35,951 nt of DNA from Clostridiaceae bacterium (GCA_016297645.1 JAEDGF010000012.1:1-35951); one strand, 5' to 3'; positions 16,905 through 24,096 are shown, counted from the stretch's first letter. The notes: a model not told the origin generated them from the sequence alone. A program made the numbers and translations.

Positions 16905-17106
16905 AGAAATGATTGCAGAGTATACGGATATTGATCCCGAAACACTCGACAGAAACACCGACATAAGAACCGATCTCGGAATGGATTCGTTGCAGCTTGC
17001 GAATTTAGCGTCCCGCCTTGAAGATGAGTACGGAGTCACCATTTCGGATCGCGATGCGATGAATATCCGCACCATAGGCGATATTCTCGACATAATAGGA
17101 GAATAA
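16888..17106 (+). CDS. Acyl carrier protein
   Basis: A 72-residue carrier protein. The phosphopantetheine site is Ser34 in DLGMDSLQLANL, and the sequence is acidic and helical as usual for ACPs. It is distinct in context from housekeeping AcpP, which normally sits in a fatty-acid operon: here it overlaps the end of the acyl ligase gene and is the last gene before a terminator. It probably receives the acyl group from the ligase and presents it to the condensation-domain protein. Confidence 0.92.
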   Translation: MYNSFKEMIAEYTDIDPETLDRNTDIRTDLGMDSLQLANLASRLEDEYGVTISDRDAMNIRTIGDILDIIGE

Positions 17107-17121
17107 AAAAAATAAAAGATC

Positions 17122-17165
17122 TACGCTCGTTTCCGGACAGCACGGAAGCGGGCGTACGGTTTTTT
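17122..17165 (+). terminator. Terminator of the condensation/ligase/ACP cassette
   Basis: A 14-pair stem with three G-T pairs joins TACGCTCGTTTCCG (17122-17135) with CGGAAGCGGGCGTA (17143-17156), followed by CGGTTTTTT. Confidence 0.85.
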
Positions 17166-17258
17166 ACGGAGCATAGGGCGAAATCCGTTAGCTCTTCGGA
17201 AAACGGGAAATCCGCAGTGAACACCGCCGCGCGGGAGATTTTCCGAAAGGATTTCTTA

Positions 17259-17287
17259 TAGACAAAAAGAGAAAAATGTGATACTAT
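17259..17287 (+). promoter_or_regulatory. Promoter of the PepV gene
   Basis: TAGACA (17259-17264), 17-nt spacer, TACTAT (17282-17287), with transcription starting about 20 nt before the ATG at 17313. Confidence 0.65.
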
Positions 17288-17312
17288 TCTGTTTGTAAAG
17301 GAAGTGTTTTTT

Positions 17313-18701
17313 ATGAATAAAGAGGTATCTGCCGTATTGGAAAAAAAGTTTGAAAAATACGCGGAGGAGCTTAAACTTCTTGTTGATAAAAAAAGTGTGA
17401 GAGGTAAGCCCGAAAACGGTTTTCCGTTCGGCAAGGACTGCGCCGAGGTGCTTGATGTCGCCGAGGGCATTCTTGCTTCTCACGGATTTAAGATGAATAA
17501 CTACGGCTACTATGCGGGCGATGCCGATCTCGGCAAGGAGCCCAATCTCATGCTGCTCGCGCACCTTGATGTCGTTCCCGAGGGTGACGGCTGGACGCGT
17601 CAGCCGTATTCGATGACGCAGGAGGGCAGCATTCTCTACGGGCGCGGCACGACCGATGATAAGGGCGCGGCGCTTGTGTGCATCTATGCTATGGACGCGG
17701 TAAGAGAGGTGTTCGGTGAGCCGAAAAAGGGCGTGCGTCTTGTTCTCGGCTGTGCGGAGGAAACCGGCAGCGAGGATATGGAGCATTATTTCTCCGTCCG
17801 TCCGACTCTTGAATATACGCTTTCCCCCGACGCGCAGTATCCGCTTATAAATATCGAAAAGGGCAGGTTTGCGCCTTTTTATGAAAAGAAAATAGCGAGG
17901 ACGGACAAAAAAGTCCGTATCGAGCGCATTTGCGGCGGCGTTACGCCGAATATCGTCCCCGGCAAGGCGGGCGCACTCGTTTCCGGTGCTGACCGTGACG
18001 AGCTGGCAAAGCTCAGCTCGGACACCGCCGAAAAGACCGGGACGCGCTGCACCGTTACAAACGAAGAAAACGGCGTGTATGTGCTTTTTGAGGGGCAGAC
18101 GGCGCACGGCTCTACTCCCGAGCTTGGTGTGAACGCCCAGACGGCTCTTATAAAGGCTCTCGCGCAGCTTGATACCGACCTCACCGAAACGCTCCGTTTT
18201 CTCGAAAAGACATTCCCGCACGGCGAAACGGACGGCGAAAGCCTCGGTATCGCACAGGGTGACGCGGAGTCGGGCGAATTGACGCTTAACTTCGGTGTTT
18301 TGTCGTTTGACGGTGAAAAACTCGTTTGCAACTACGACGCGAGATGTCCCGTTTGTGCGTCTGAAATGAGTGTTGTAAAGCCGTCCGATGAGGTGTTTGC
18401 CTCCGCCGGGTTTGTATCGTCCGGTGACAATCAGCTGCGTCCGGCTCATGTCGTTGATAAGGATTCGCCCCTCGTGAAGGAAGCGCTTGCCGTCTACGAG
18501 GACATGACAGGCAACAAGGGCGAATGCCTTGCCATCGGCGGCGGAACTTATGTTCACGATATCCCGGGCGGTATCGCATTCGGAATCGAATTCCCGGGAA
18601 AAGACTATCATATGCACGGGGCGGACGAATTTGCCGATATCGACGAAATGCTTCTCACGGCAAAAATGTATGCGCAGATAATAATCGACCTTTGTTATTA
18701 A
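17313..18701 (+). CDS. pepV: M20 family dipeptidase, PepV/Sapep type
   Basis: A 462-residue zinc dipeptidase, normal length for the PepV group. Metal and catalytic motifs are present in order: LLAHLDVVPEGDGW, YGRGTTDDKG, the glutamate pair in CAEETGSED, and a C-terminal histidine in DYHMHGADEF. A lid domain with AHGSTPELGVNAQ lies between the catalytic halves. It hydrolyses dipeptides, including beta-Ala and D-amino-acid types in relatives, in the cytosol. ATG 17313 is preferred because AAAGGAAG sits 8 nt upstream; a GTG at 17304 would bury the site. It has its own promoter. Confidence 0.92.
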   Translation: MNKEVSAVLEKKFEKYAEELKLLVDKKSVRGKPENGFPFGKDCAEVLDVAEGILASHGFKMNNYGYYAGDADLGKEPNLMLLAHLDVVPEGDGWTRQPYSMTQEGSILYGRGTTDDKGAALVCIYAMDAVREVFGEPKKGVRLVLGCAEETGSEDMEHYFSVRPTLEYTLSPDAQYPLINIEKGRFAPFYEKKIARTDKKVRIERICGGVTPNIVPGKAGALVSGADRDELAKLSSDTAEKTGTRCTVTNEENGVYVLFEGQTAHGSTPELGVNAQTALIKALAQLDTDLTETLRFLEKTFPHGETDGESLGIAQGDAESGELTLNFGVLSFDGEKLVCNYDARCPVCASEMSVVKPSDEVFASAGFVSSGDNQLRPAHVVDKDSPLVKEALAVYEDMTGNKGECLAIGGGTYVHDIPGGIAFGIEFPGKDYHMHGADEFADIDEMLLTAKMYAQIIIDLCY

Positions 18702-18823
18702 GATTGCGCTGCATGGATACTTTCGTGCGTCTTGCCTGAATCCGTCTTGTTACGCCGTGCAAATTTCTTTGATTTGCGTCGGCGAGTCCGAAACCCGTGA
18801 GCAGCCCGAAAAAAATACTTCGC

Positions 18824-19072
18824 AGGGGATAGGAAAAAATGTTCAGAGTGAATCAACCGAACCTTGAACGCCGGATTTGCGGCGGTTAAGGCTTGCCCGA
18901 AGGCGTACAAAGGTACGCCGAGGGTGAGGTTGGTTCAGAGCAAAAAAGCATATAATCTCAAACACAAAAAAGTCTGACCACCAACAATTTCGTATTTCAT
19001 AACTGTTTTTTTTTGCAGGTGTTATTCGATAATTCCGCTTTTTTGCGGTCTGGGCTTTTTTTACATCCCCTT
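18824..19072 (+). repeat. Structured ~249-bp repeat, copy 1 (MITE-like)
   Basis: It is near-identical to 21000-21244 over its first ~130 and last ~45 bases, with a diverged middle. The ends form imperfect terminal inverted repeats: AGGGGATAGGAAAAAA at the left against AGGGGATGTAAAAAAA read from the right. The 5' part folds as a three-way junction: outer stem 18849-18858 with 18928-18937, hairpin 1 at 18862-18891 (one A-G mismatch), hairpin 2 at 18896-18924 with a perfect 7-bp GGCGTAC/GTACGCC. TATAAT occurs at 18951-18956 and a CCGC-T6-GCGG hairpin plus T7 near the 3' end. It ends 27 bp before the U32 gene, so it forms that gene's upstream region. No transposase is present. Confidence 0.85.
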
Positions 19073-19098
19073 CATTAAAAAATCGTTCGGAGAATATA

Positions 19099-20295
19099 AT
19101 GTATATGAATACAGAACTTCTTGCGCCCGCCGGTTCGCCGGAGGGACTTCGCGCCGCTCTCTACTTCGGTGCGGATGCCGTTTACTGCGGCGGACCAATG
19201 CTTCAACTGCGAGCCGGTGCGGCAGCGTTTTCCTTTGAGGAGCTTGCCGCAGCCGTCGAATATACGCACTCGCTCGGCAAAAAACTGTATGTGACCGTCA
19301 ACTGCTTTGCGACGAATGAAGAAATTACGCTTGTCGGCGAGTACGGCAAAAGACTGCTCGAAACAGGCGTTGACGCGGTGATAGTGTCCGATCTCGGCGT
19401 GCTTGCGGAGCTTCGTGAAAAATGCCCGGAGCTTGAAGTGCATATCAGCACGCAGGCGAACACGCAGAATTACAAAGCTATCGAAATGTGGCATTCTCTC
19501 GGCGCAAAACGGGTGGTTCTCGGGCGCGAGATGACCATGGAGCAGATAGAGGGACTCAAAGGTAAGATTCCCTCGGATTGCGAATTGGAGGTGTTTGTCC
19601 ACGGTGCGATGTGTATGGCGTATTCCGGACGCTGCCTTTTAAGCTCCTTCATGAACAACCGCTCTGGCAACCGCGGACAGTGTTCCCAGCCGTGTCGGTG
19701 GAGTTACTACCTCGTTGAAGAAAAGCGGCGCAATATGTTTATCCCCGTGATTGAGGAGGCAGGCGCGACCGCCGTACTCTCGTCCACCGACCTGAAATCC
19801 ATATCTTTTCTCGACAGGCTTTCGGCTGCCGGAATTTCGTCCTTCAAGATCGAGGGCAGAATGAAATCGCCGTATTATGTTGCGACCGTAGTTAATGCAT
19901 ACCGCCAGTATATGGACGGGAAAGCGTCGCTTGACGAGTGCGACCGCGAGCTTGACTGCGCGAGCCACCGCCCGTATGCGTCCGGCTTCTATTTCGGCGA
20001 AGCAAAGGCTTCCCCCGAAAATGACGGGCTTTACCGCCAGAGCTGCTCTTTCATCGGAATCGTTCTCGGCGAAACTCCGGACGGCGGCTATACGGTGGAA
20101 ATGCGCAACCGCTTCAAAAAAGGCGATGTGCTCGAAATCCTTTCTCCTCATTCCATGGGTGAAAAGCTGACCGTTCTCGGTATTACGGGCGAAAACGGCG
20201 AGAGTAAAGACGAAGCCGTACTCGTTCAGGAAAAAGTGACGATGTATGGCGATAAAAGGCTTTTTATGGGTGATATGCTGAGAAAAAGAATATGA
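19099..20295 (+). CDS. Peptidase U32 family protein, RNA hydroxylation (TrhP/RlhA-like)
   Basis: A 398-residue U32 family protein. The N-terminus ELLAPAGSPEGLRAALYFGADAVY and the signature ELEVFVHGAMCMAYSGRCLLS (about 159-179) are diagnostic, with additional cysteines in GNRGQCSQPC. Although named peptidases, characterised members (TrhP, RlhA, and the Bacillus YrrN/YrrO pair) act in prephenate-dependent hydroxylation of tRNA U34 or 23S rRNA. The length fits the single-module tRNA type; I do not assign a symbol because paralogues are hard to separate. The ATG at 19099 has CGGAG 8 nt upstream. No normal promoter is seen except the TATAAT within the preceding repeat. Confidence 0.88.
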   Translation: MYMNTELLAPAGSPEGLRAALYFGADAVYCGGPMLQLRAGAAAFSFEELAAAVEYTHSLGKKLYVTVNCFATNEEITLVGEYGKRLLETGVDAVIVSDLGVLAELREKCPELEVHISTQANTQNYKAIEMWHSLGAKRVVLGREMTMEQIEGLKGKIPSDCELEVFVHGAMCMAYSGRCLLSSFMNNRSGNRGQCSQPCRWSYYLVEEKRRNMFIPVIEEAGATAVLSSTDLKSISFLDRLSAAGISSFKIEGRMKSPYYVATVVNAYRQYMDGKASLDECDRELDCASHRPYASGFYFGEAKASPENDGLYRQSCSFIGIVLGETPDGGYTVEMRNRFKKGDVLEILSPHSMGEKLTVLGITGENGESKDEAVLVQEKVTMYGDKRLFMGDMLRKRI

Positions 20296-20311
20296 ATATT
20301 CGAGTATTTTG

Positions 20312-20340
20312 TTGACAAGCAATGATATTATAGATATAAT
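20312..20340 (+). promoter_or_regulatory. Full-consensus promoter
   Basis: TTGACA (20312-20317), exactly 17 nt, TATAAT (20335-20340). Both hexamers match the sigma-A consensus perfectly, suggesting strong expression of the following small membrane protein. Confidence 0.85.
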
Positions 20341-20373
20341 AGTAATTACATAAATAAGATAAGGGGTCGAATT

Positions 20374-20937
20374 ATGGTACTCTACATAGTCTATAACAAC
20401 ATTATTTGGGCTTGCATTATAGCTGCTCTTGTCGGTGCTGCTGCCGCTACCCTTGTTTTCCTGCTCAAAGGCAAGAAAAATGGCGGAGAGGAAAAAGAGT
20501 TTTCCTCCAAAAATCCGCTTGTCACGGGTATCAGGAACAACGCCGAGAGCTTTGCCGGTCTTTATGAAGCTATCTATTCCGTTTCTATCGGCAAGGTAGG
20601 CAGAAAGAAAGAAGCTTTTGAAAACTGGGCAAAGGCTGTTGCCGATACCGGCGACAAAGAGCTGCTCGAAGCCTTTAATAAGAAGTTCGGCAAATATACA
20701 AAGTGGAAAGCCAAGAAGAACAAGAAGTTCAAAAAGGCAGCCAAGAAGCTCGTTAAGGCTTGCTTCAAGGCAGGCGTTGTCAGAAGCTCCGAGCTTTACA
20801 TCGTCGGCGACGACACAACGGCTGAAAAATATCACCTCGCAGGCGACGGAATCATCTCCGCCGATGAAAACTATGAGGTTCTTGCACCGTTCTGGCAGTT
20901 TGGCGATATCGTCCTTGAAAAGGGCGTAATCAAATAA
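20374..20937 (+). CDS. Small membrane-anchored protein of unknown function
   Basis: I do not recognise a family for this 187-residue protein. One hydrophobic segment (about residues 8-31, NIIWACIIAALVGAAAATLVF) is followed by a positive stretch (KGKKNGG), so the bulk probably faces the cytoplasm. The middle (about 45-130) is helical and very Lys-rich, with AKKNKKFKKAAKKLVKA, and could bind nucleic acid or acidic lipids. The C-terminal part (SSELYIVGDDTTAEKYHLAG) looks like a short beta-rich segment. It has its own consensus promoter, an AAGGGG site and a strong terminator, so it is a single-gene unit. Two copies of a structured repeat bracket it together with the U32 gene. Confidence 0.75.
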   Translation: MVLYIVYNNIIWACIIAALVGAAAATLVFLLKGKKNGGEEKEFSSKNPLVTGIRNNAESFAGLYEAIYSVSIGKVGRKKEAFENWAKAVADTGDKELLEAFNKKFGKYTKWKAKKNKKFKKAAKKLVKACFKAGVVRSSELYIVGDDTTAEKYHLAGDGIISADENYEVLAPFWQFGDIVLEKGVIK

Positions 20938-20959
20938 AGGAAAGTGTAATTCCGAAAAA

Positions 20960-20999
20960 GGGCTGTAAAAAAACTCAGTTTTTTTACAGCCCCTTTTTT
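20960..20999 (+). terminator. Intrinsic terminator
   Basis: GGGCTGTAAAAAAAC pairs with GTTTTTTTACAGCCC around a short loop, followed by CCTTTTTT. It ends the small membrane protein gene and directly abuts repeat copy 2. Confidence 0.85.
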
Positions 21000-21244
21000 A
21001 GGGGATAGGAAAAAATGTTCAGAGTGAATCAACCGAACCTTAACCGCCGTATTTACGGCGGTTAAGGCTTGCCCGAAGGCGTACGAAGGTACTCCGAGGG
21101 TGAGGTTGGTTCAGAGCAAAAAAGCATATAATTTTAAACATGAAAATGCCTGACTACCCACAGTTTTGTTTTCTTGACCGTTTATATCGGCTTTTGTTCG
21201 ATAATTCCGCTTTTTTGCGGTCTGGGCTTTTTTTACATCCCCTT
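21000..21244 (+). repeat. Structured ~245-bp repeat, copy 2 (MITE-like)
   Basis: Direct second copy of 18824-19072. Hairpin 1 is here a perfect 14-bp stem (21038-21051 with 21054-21067), whereas hairpin 2 has lost a pair (C-T mismatch). The outer stem is 21025-21034 with 21104-21113. Differences between the copies in hairpin 1 include G-T versus A-T at a paired position, i.e. changes compatible with the fold. The 3' end again has CCGC-T6-GCGG, T7 and ATCCCC. Nothing coding is evident; a 79-codon hydrophobic ORF crossing its end is probably spurious. Confidence 0.85.
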
Positions 21245-21540
21245 TTTTTGTTCTTTTTTGCAGTGTTCCCGTATTCTTGTTTATTTTGCTGTTGTTTCGG
21301 ATTTCTTTTTCGCGGCGCTGCCGATTTTTTTATAGAGCTGACGCGGTTCTTCGGGGTTTTTCCGCGCTGTCGGCCATAAAAATCAGAAAAAAAGTATACA
21401 AACTTTTTGGAACCAAAAAGGTAGGCAAAAGCTGCGTTTCGTCAAAGTGCTGCAATATCGGCGTGCCCGTTTGTGCATAATTAACAAATGCTTTGTGTGG
21501 CTTTATTTGATTTTATTTGTTTTGATTACTTCCGTGAATA
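21245..21540 (+). other. Gene-poor T-rich stretch
   Basis: I see no supported gene here. The stretch is T-rich with a few weak inverted repeats and leads into the promoter region of the 43-codon gene. Confidence 0.5.
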
Positions 21541-21548
21541 AAGATTTG

Positions 21549-21589
21549 TTGTGCAAGTTGCACAAATACGAGTTTTGAAAGTTGTGCAA
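21549..21589 (+). promoter_or_regulatory. Palindromic operator plus half-site
   Basis: TTGTGCAA-G-TTGCACAA (21549-21565) is a perfect 17-bp palindrome. A second TTGTGCAA lies at 21582-21589, 33 bp downstream of the first and just before the -35 box. The position upstream of -35 and the roughly three-helical-turn spacing suggest an activator-type dimer site. I cannot name the regulator. Confidence 0.65.
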
Positions 21590-21595
21590 AATGAC

Positions 21596-21623
21596 TTGAC
21601 AAATCGTTTTTTTTGAGTATAAT
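21596..21623 (+). promoter_or_regulatory. Promoter of the 43-codon gene
   Basis: TTGACA (21596-21601), 16-nt spacer, TATAAT (21618-21623); transcription start near 21630, about 27 nt before the ATG. Confidence 0.8.
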
Positions 21624-21656
21624 TACAACTGTAAACAAACGAAAGGAGTCTTCACA

Positions 21657-21788
21657 ATGGTAGTTAACAAAACAGTAACATCAAGAGAAAATCAACTGAT
21701 CAAAGAAATCGGAGAAATGAAGAAATTCACTTTCAAGAAGCTCCTCAAAGTCATTGAGCTTGATGCCCTCATGAATTACTACAAATAA
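21657..21788 (+). CDS. 43-residue small protein, unknown
   Basis: The small gene begins MVVNKTVTSRENQLIKEIGE and ends ELDALMNYYK. It has a strong AAAGGAG site 8 nt upstream of the ATG and a near-consensus promoter, so it is probably translated. The sequence is basic in the middle (KKFTFKKLLK), probably helical and amphipathic, without a signal peptide or membrane segment. No family is recognised. A palindromic operator lies upstream and a structured stretch directly downstream, and there are no cotranscribed neighbours. It could be a regulatory or signalling peptide, a small antitoxin-like protein or a DNA-binding fragment; none is supported further. Confidence 0.6.
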   Translation: MVVNKTVTSRENQLIKEIGEMKKFTFKKLLKVIELDALMNYYK

Positions 21789-21806
21789 TTGAAGTAGTTC
21801 GTGAAA

Positions 21807-21863
21807 CGGCAGTGGGGTTTCCCACGGAGTCGATTTCTCGTGCCGCAGCCGAAAGGTCTGCGG
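21807..21863 (+). promoter_or_regulatory. Alternative-stem RNA structure after the small gene
   Basis: CGGCA (21807-21811) can pair with TGCCG (21841-21845), enclosing hairpin GTGGG/CCCAC (21812-21825). The same CCG (21843-21845) is also the first part of CCGCAGCC-GAAA-GG-T-CTGCGG (21843-21863). The two stems exclude each other, a switch-like arrangement. No T-tract follows. Confidence 0.4.
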
Positions 21864-21964
21864 ATTACATATAAAGCATTTTTCTCCTCTCCTCTTTAAT
21901 ATTGGGTCTGCGGCGGCGGTGCTGTATACGGTGTGAAAGCGCGGTGTGCGGTGTCAGGCAGCGG

Positions 21965-22130
21965 CAGTCCCAACGCCGATAACGGTTTCGCCGAAAAAAG
22001 GCGAAGCGTTTACATAAAACGGGGTGTCCCCGATTCGGACATTTCCGTAAACGGAACAAAAACAGACTTGTCCCTGATTCGGACGGTCAAAAGAAAATTT
22101 TGCTTCTCCCTAAGAAACGGGAGTCGGCAA
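21965..22130 (+). repeat. Hairpin-rich stretch with a duplicated motif
   Basis: Several short hairpins follow one another: TTCGCC/GGCGAA, TGTCC/GGACA, TTCCGT/ACGGAA, GTCC/GGAC and CTCCC/GGGAG. The motif TGTCC-C/T-GATTCGGAC occurs twice, about 45 bp apart (22024-22040 and 22069-22084). No coding frame looks convincing on either strand. Confidence 0.45.
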
Positions 22131-22143
22131 AAGATAATCGATG

Positions 22144-22168
22144 GCACGGCATTTCGCCGTGCTTTTTT
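22144..22168 (+). terminator. Intrinsic terminator
   Basis: GCACGGC-ATTTC-GCCGTGC followed by TTTTTT. It would end a transcript from the 43-codon gene and its hairpin-rich 3' region. Confidence 0.8.
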
Positions 22169-22269
22169 GTTTTAAACGCTTTTTTTTGCCCTGTACAAAC
22201 GACAAGCGGCGTTTTTTCGGGTAGGCTGTTGCCCCATGTATTGTTCTGCGGCAGAAAAAAAGTTTTTTT

Positions 22270-22334
22270 GAAACCGGCTGCGGTTTTTTACGCGCGTTCC
22301 TTTCTGTTGGAAAACGGGACGGGCGCTTTTTTTA
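22270..22334 (+). terminator. Further terminator-like hairpins
   Basis: AACCG-GCTG-CGGTT with T6, then GCGC and GTTCC pairing GGGAC and GCGC followed by TTTTTTT. With 22144-22168 this makes three hairpin/T-tract units within 200 bp and no gene between them. Confidence 0.5.
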
Positions 22335-22435
22335 TGCCATGAAAACGGCTGCAATAAGCGCGGCGGAAGCGAACGACAGTAACCAAAACCGCGCGGCGGA
22401 ATAAAATAAAGCAGATAAATGAAAGGGGTTATGTA

Positions 22436-23539
22436 ATGAACGCAGAAAATAAACCGTCAAATACGCCCTGTTTCTTTCTCGGTGCAAACACGCCGCGCGG
22501 ATTTTATTCGCTGTTCGACGAGTTATATGAGCCGGAGGACGGCTGGCGTCTGTACATTATAAAGGGAGGACCCGGAACGGGAAAATCCACTCTCATGAAA
22601 AAGGTCGCTGCCGAGTGCGACAGGAGGGGTTGGTACTGTGAGAGAATATACTGCTCGTCCGATCCGGCAAGTCTTGACGCGGTTATAATTCCTCACAGGA
22701 AAATAAGCATTTGCGACGGTACTCCTCCGCATACCGTAGAGCCGAGGTTTCCCGGGGTAAGCGAGGTGTTTGTCGACCTCGGACGCTGCCGAAACGATGA
22801 AAAGCTGCGCGAAAATGCGTCCGAAATAATATCGCTGACACTTGAAAACTCGCGGGAGCATAAAAAATGTATCAGCTTTTTGAAAGCTGCGGCTGCCGTT
22901 TCCAACAATCTTAAAGCAAATATTCTGCCTGCGGTGGACGGCGTGAAGCTGCAAAGGTTTTCCGAGAGCCTTACGGGGAAGGAGCTTGGAAACGCTTCGG
23001 GCGAGCGCGGAAGGATACACAGGCGCTTTATTTCGGCTCCAACCCCCTCCGGGCTGGTGGTATTTTATGATACCTTTACCGAGCTTTGCGACCGCCGCAT
23101 AGTGCTTGACGACGCCTTCGGCTTGGTGTCCGGTGCGATAATGCGTTTCGTGGCGCTTGAAGCAGCGGGGCGCGGATACTCGGTGACGGAGTGTTTGTCG
23201 CCCATGACACCGGACGGCGCGCCGTTTGCTGTAATGATTCCCGAAATAGGACTCGGGCTTATCGCCGCCGACCGTCAGTATTCCTGTCCGTTTGAAGCTG
23301 CGCGAACGGTAAATTGCAGCCGTTTTCTGAATCGGGAGGAGCTGAAAAAACTCCGCAATCGTATTATTTTCGGCAGAAAAACCTACGATGAATTTATGAA
23401 TGAAGCGCTTGAAAAGCTGAACAATGCCAAACAGCTCCACGATAAGCTGGAAAAATATTATATTGGAGCGATGGATTTCGGTAAAGTACGGCGTGTTTCT
23501 GCGGAAATAATAAAGGAGATATTCGGGGACGAAAAATAA
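22436..23539 (+). CDS. P-loop ATPase of PRK06851-like type
   Basis: A 367-residue nucleotide-binding protein. The Walker A motif IIKGGPGTGKSTLMKK is at about residues 42-57, unusually close to the N-terminus after PRGFYSLFDELY. It has the length and opening of a conserved Firmicutes family often annotated PRK06851, found in spore formers, whose function is not established. The C-terminus (about 300-367) is Lys/Glu-rich and probably coiled-coil. The ATG at 22436 has GAAAGGGG 8 nt upstream. It stands alone between a terminator array and the phage module, and may be the last host gene. Family call is moderate. Confidence 0.7.
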   Translation: MNAENKPSNTPCFFLGANTPRGFYSLFDELYEPEDGWRLYIIKGGPGTGKSTLMKKVAAECDRRGWYCERIYCSSDPASLDAVIIPHRKISICDGTPPHTVEPRFPGVSEVFVDLGRCRNDEKLRENASEIISLTLENSREHKKCISFLKAAAAVSNNLKANILPAVDGVKLQRFSESLTGKELGNASGERGRIHRRFISAPTPSGLVVFYDTFTELCDRRIVLDDAFGLVSGAIMRFVALEAAGRGYSVTECLSPMTPDGAPFAVMIPEIGLGLIAADRQYSCPFEAARTVNCSRFLNREELKKLRNRIIFGRKTYDEFMNEALEKLNNAKQLHDKLEKYYIGAMDFGKVRRVSAEIIKEIFGDEK

Positions 23540-23560
23540 AAATTTTTTTTCAAAAAACGC

Positions 23561-23640
23561 CGTTTCAGGGGAGAAATCGCAGAAACGGATATGGTACTAT
23601 TCAGGTGCCGGCAGGGGAGATGACCTGTCGGCACCTTTGT
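23561..23640 (+). terminator. Hairpins and terminator before phage genes
   Basis: CCGTTTC (23563-23569) pairs with GAAACGG (23582-23588). A second, stronger stem of 13 pairs AGGTGCCGGCAGG (23603-23615)/CCTGTCGGCACCT (23624-23636) is followed by TTGTTT. The second terminates transcription from the ATPase gene, just upstream of the small terminase. Confidence 0.7.
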
Positions 23641-23793
23641 TTGATCAAACAAAAAATAACGGCAGTGCGGTAAAACGGCGGCAGCCGTCCGCCGGAGCAA
23701 GGCGCGAGGGCGCAGCGCGGAACGGGACGGAAAAATGCCGGACGGAAAGGCCGCACTGCCGGAAGAAAATCCGGCAGCGGGAGGTGTAATAAA

Positions 23794-24096
23794 ACGGACG
23801 AAACCGAAAAAAAGAAACGGTCCATTCGCAAAAGGCACGGGGTTCCGGTAGAGCCGGAGGTGTGTCTGTCGGAAGCGTCGGACATAATGTGCCGGGCGAC
23901 CTACCGCGCAATAAAGCTCGCCTGCGACGCAGACGGCGGAAACGGCGGCGAAGCGGCGTGCGCGAAATCGCTTAAAGAGTATTGGGCGGTGCTTAAAGAG
24001 GCATTATCCGTTACCGGAAGCATTAAGGACGGCGAGGACGGCGAAAATGTTCTTCGCGTTGTGATGGACGAGAGCGCGGACAGATTCTCCGAATAA
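23794..24096 (+). CDS. Probable small terminase subunit, start uncertain
   Basis: A small basic-then-acidic helical protein (about 100 residues) directly before the large terminase; position and size suggest the small subunit that recognises packaging DNA, but I see no diagnostic motif. The only canonical in-frame start is GTG 23860, which lacks a spaced ribosome binding site. The frame is open to 23674 and reads as plausible protein from about 23794 (ETEKKKRSIRKRHGVPVEPE). A GGGAGGTG site (23779-23786) sits 7 nt before an in-frame ACG at 23794. Alternatively an ATG at 23735 in another frame joins this one by a one-base shift in the A7 run at 23807-23813. Confidence 0.6.
   Translation, partial: TDETEKKKRSIRKRHGVPVEPEVCLSEASDIMCRATYRAIKLACDADGGNGGEAACAKSLKEYWAVLKEALSVTGSIKDGEDGENVLRVVMDESADRFSE

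Noticed and set aside
18824..21244. A composite transposon formed by the two repeats
   Set aside because: No transposase lies between or near them, and the enclosed genes look like ordinary chromosomal genes.
21140..21379. A 79-codon hydrophobic plus-strand frame
   Set aside because: It starts inside the structured repeat, consists mostly of Phe/Leu/Cys from T-rich DNA, and has no ribosome site.
23807..23813. Programmed -1 slippage at A7 in the small terminase
   Set aside because: The codon phasing (CCG AAA AAA AGA) does not give an X-XXY-YYZ heptamer, so a programmed site is not supported; a plain indel or other start is more likely.
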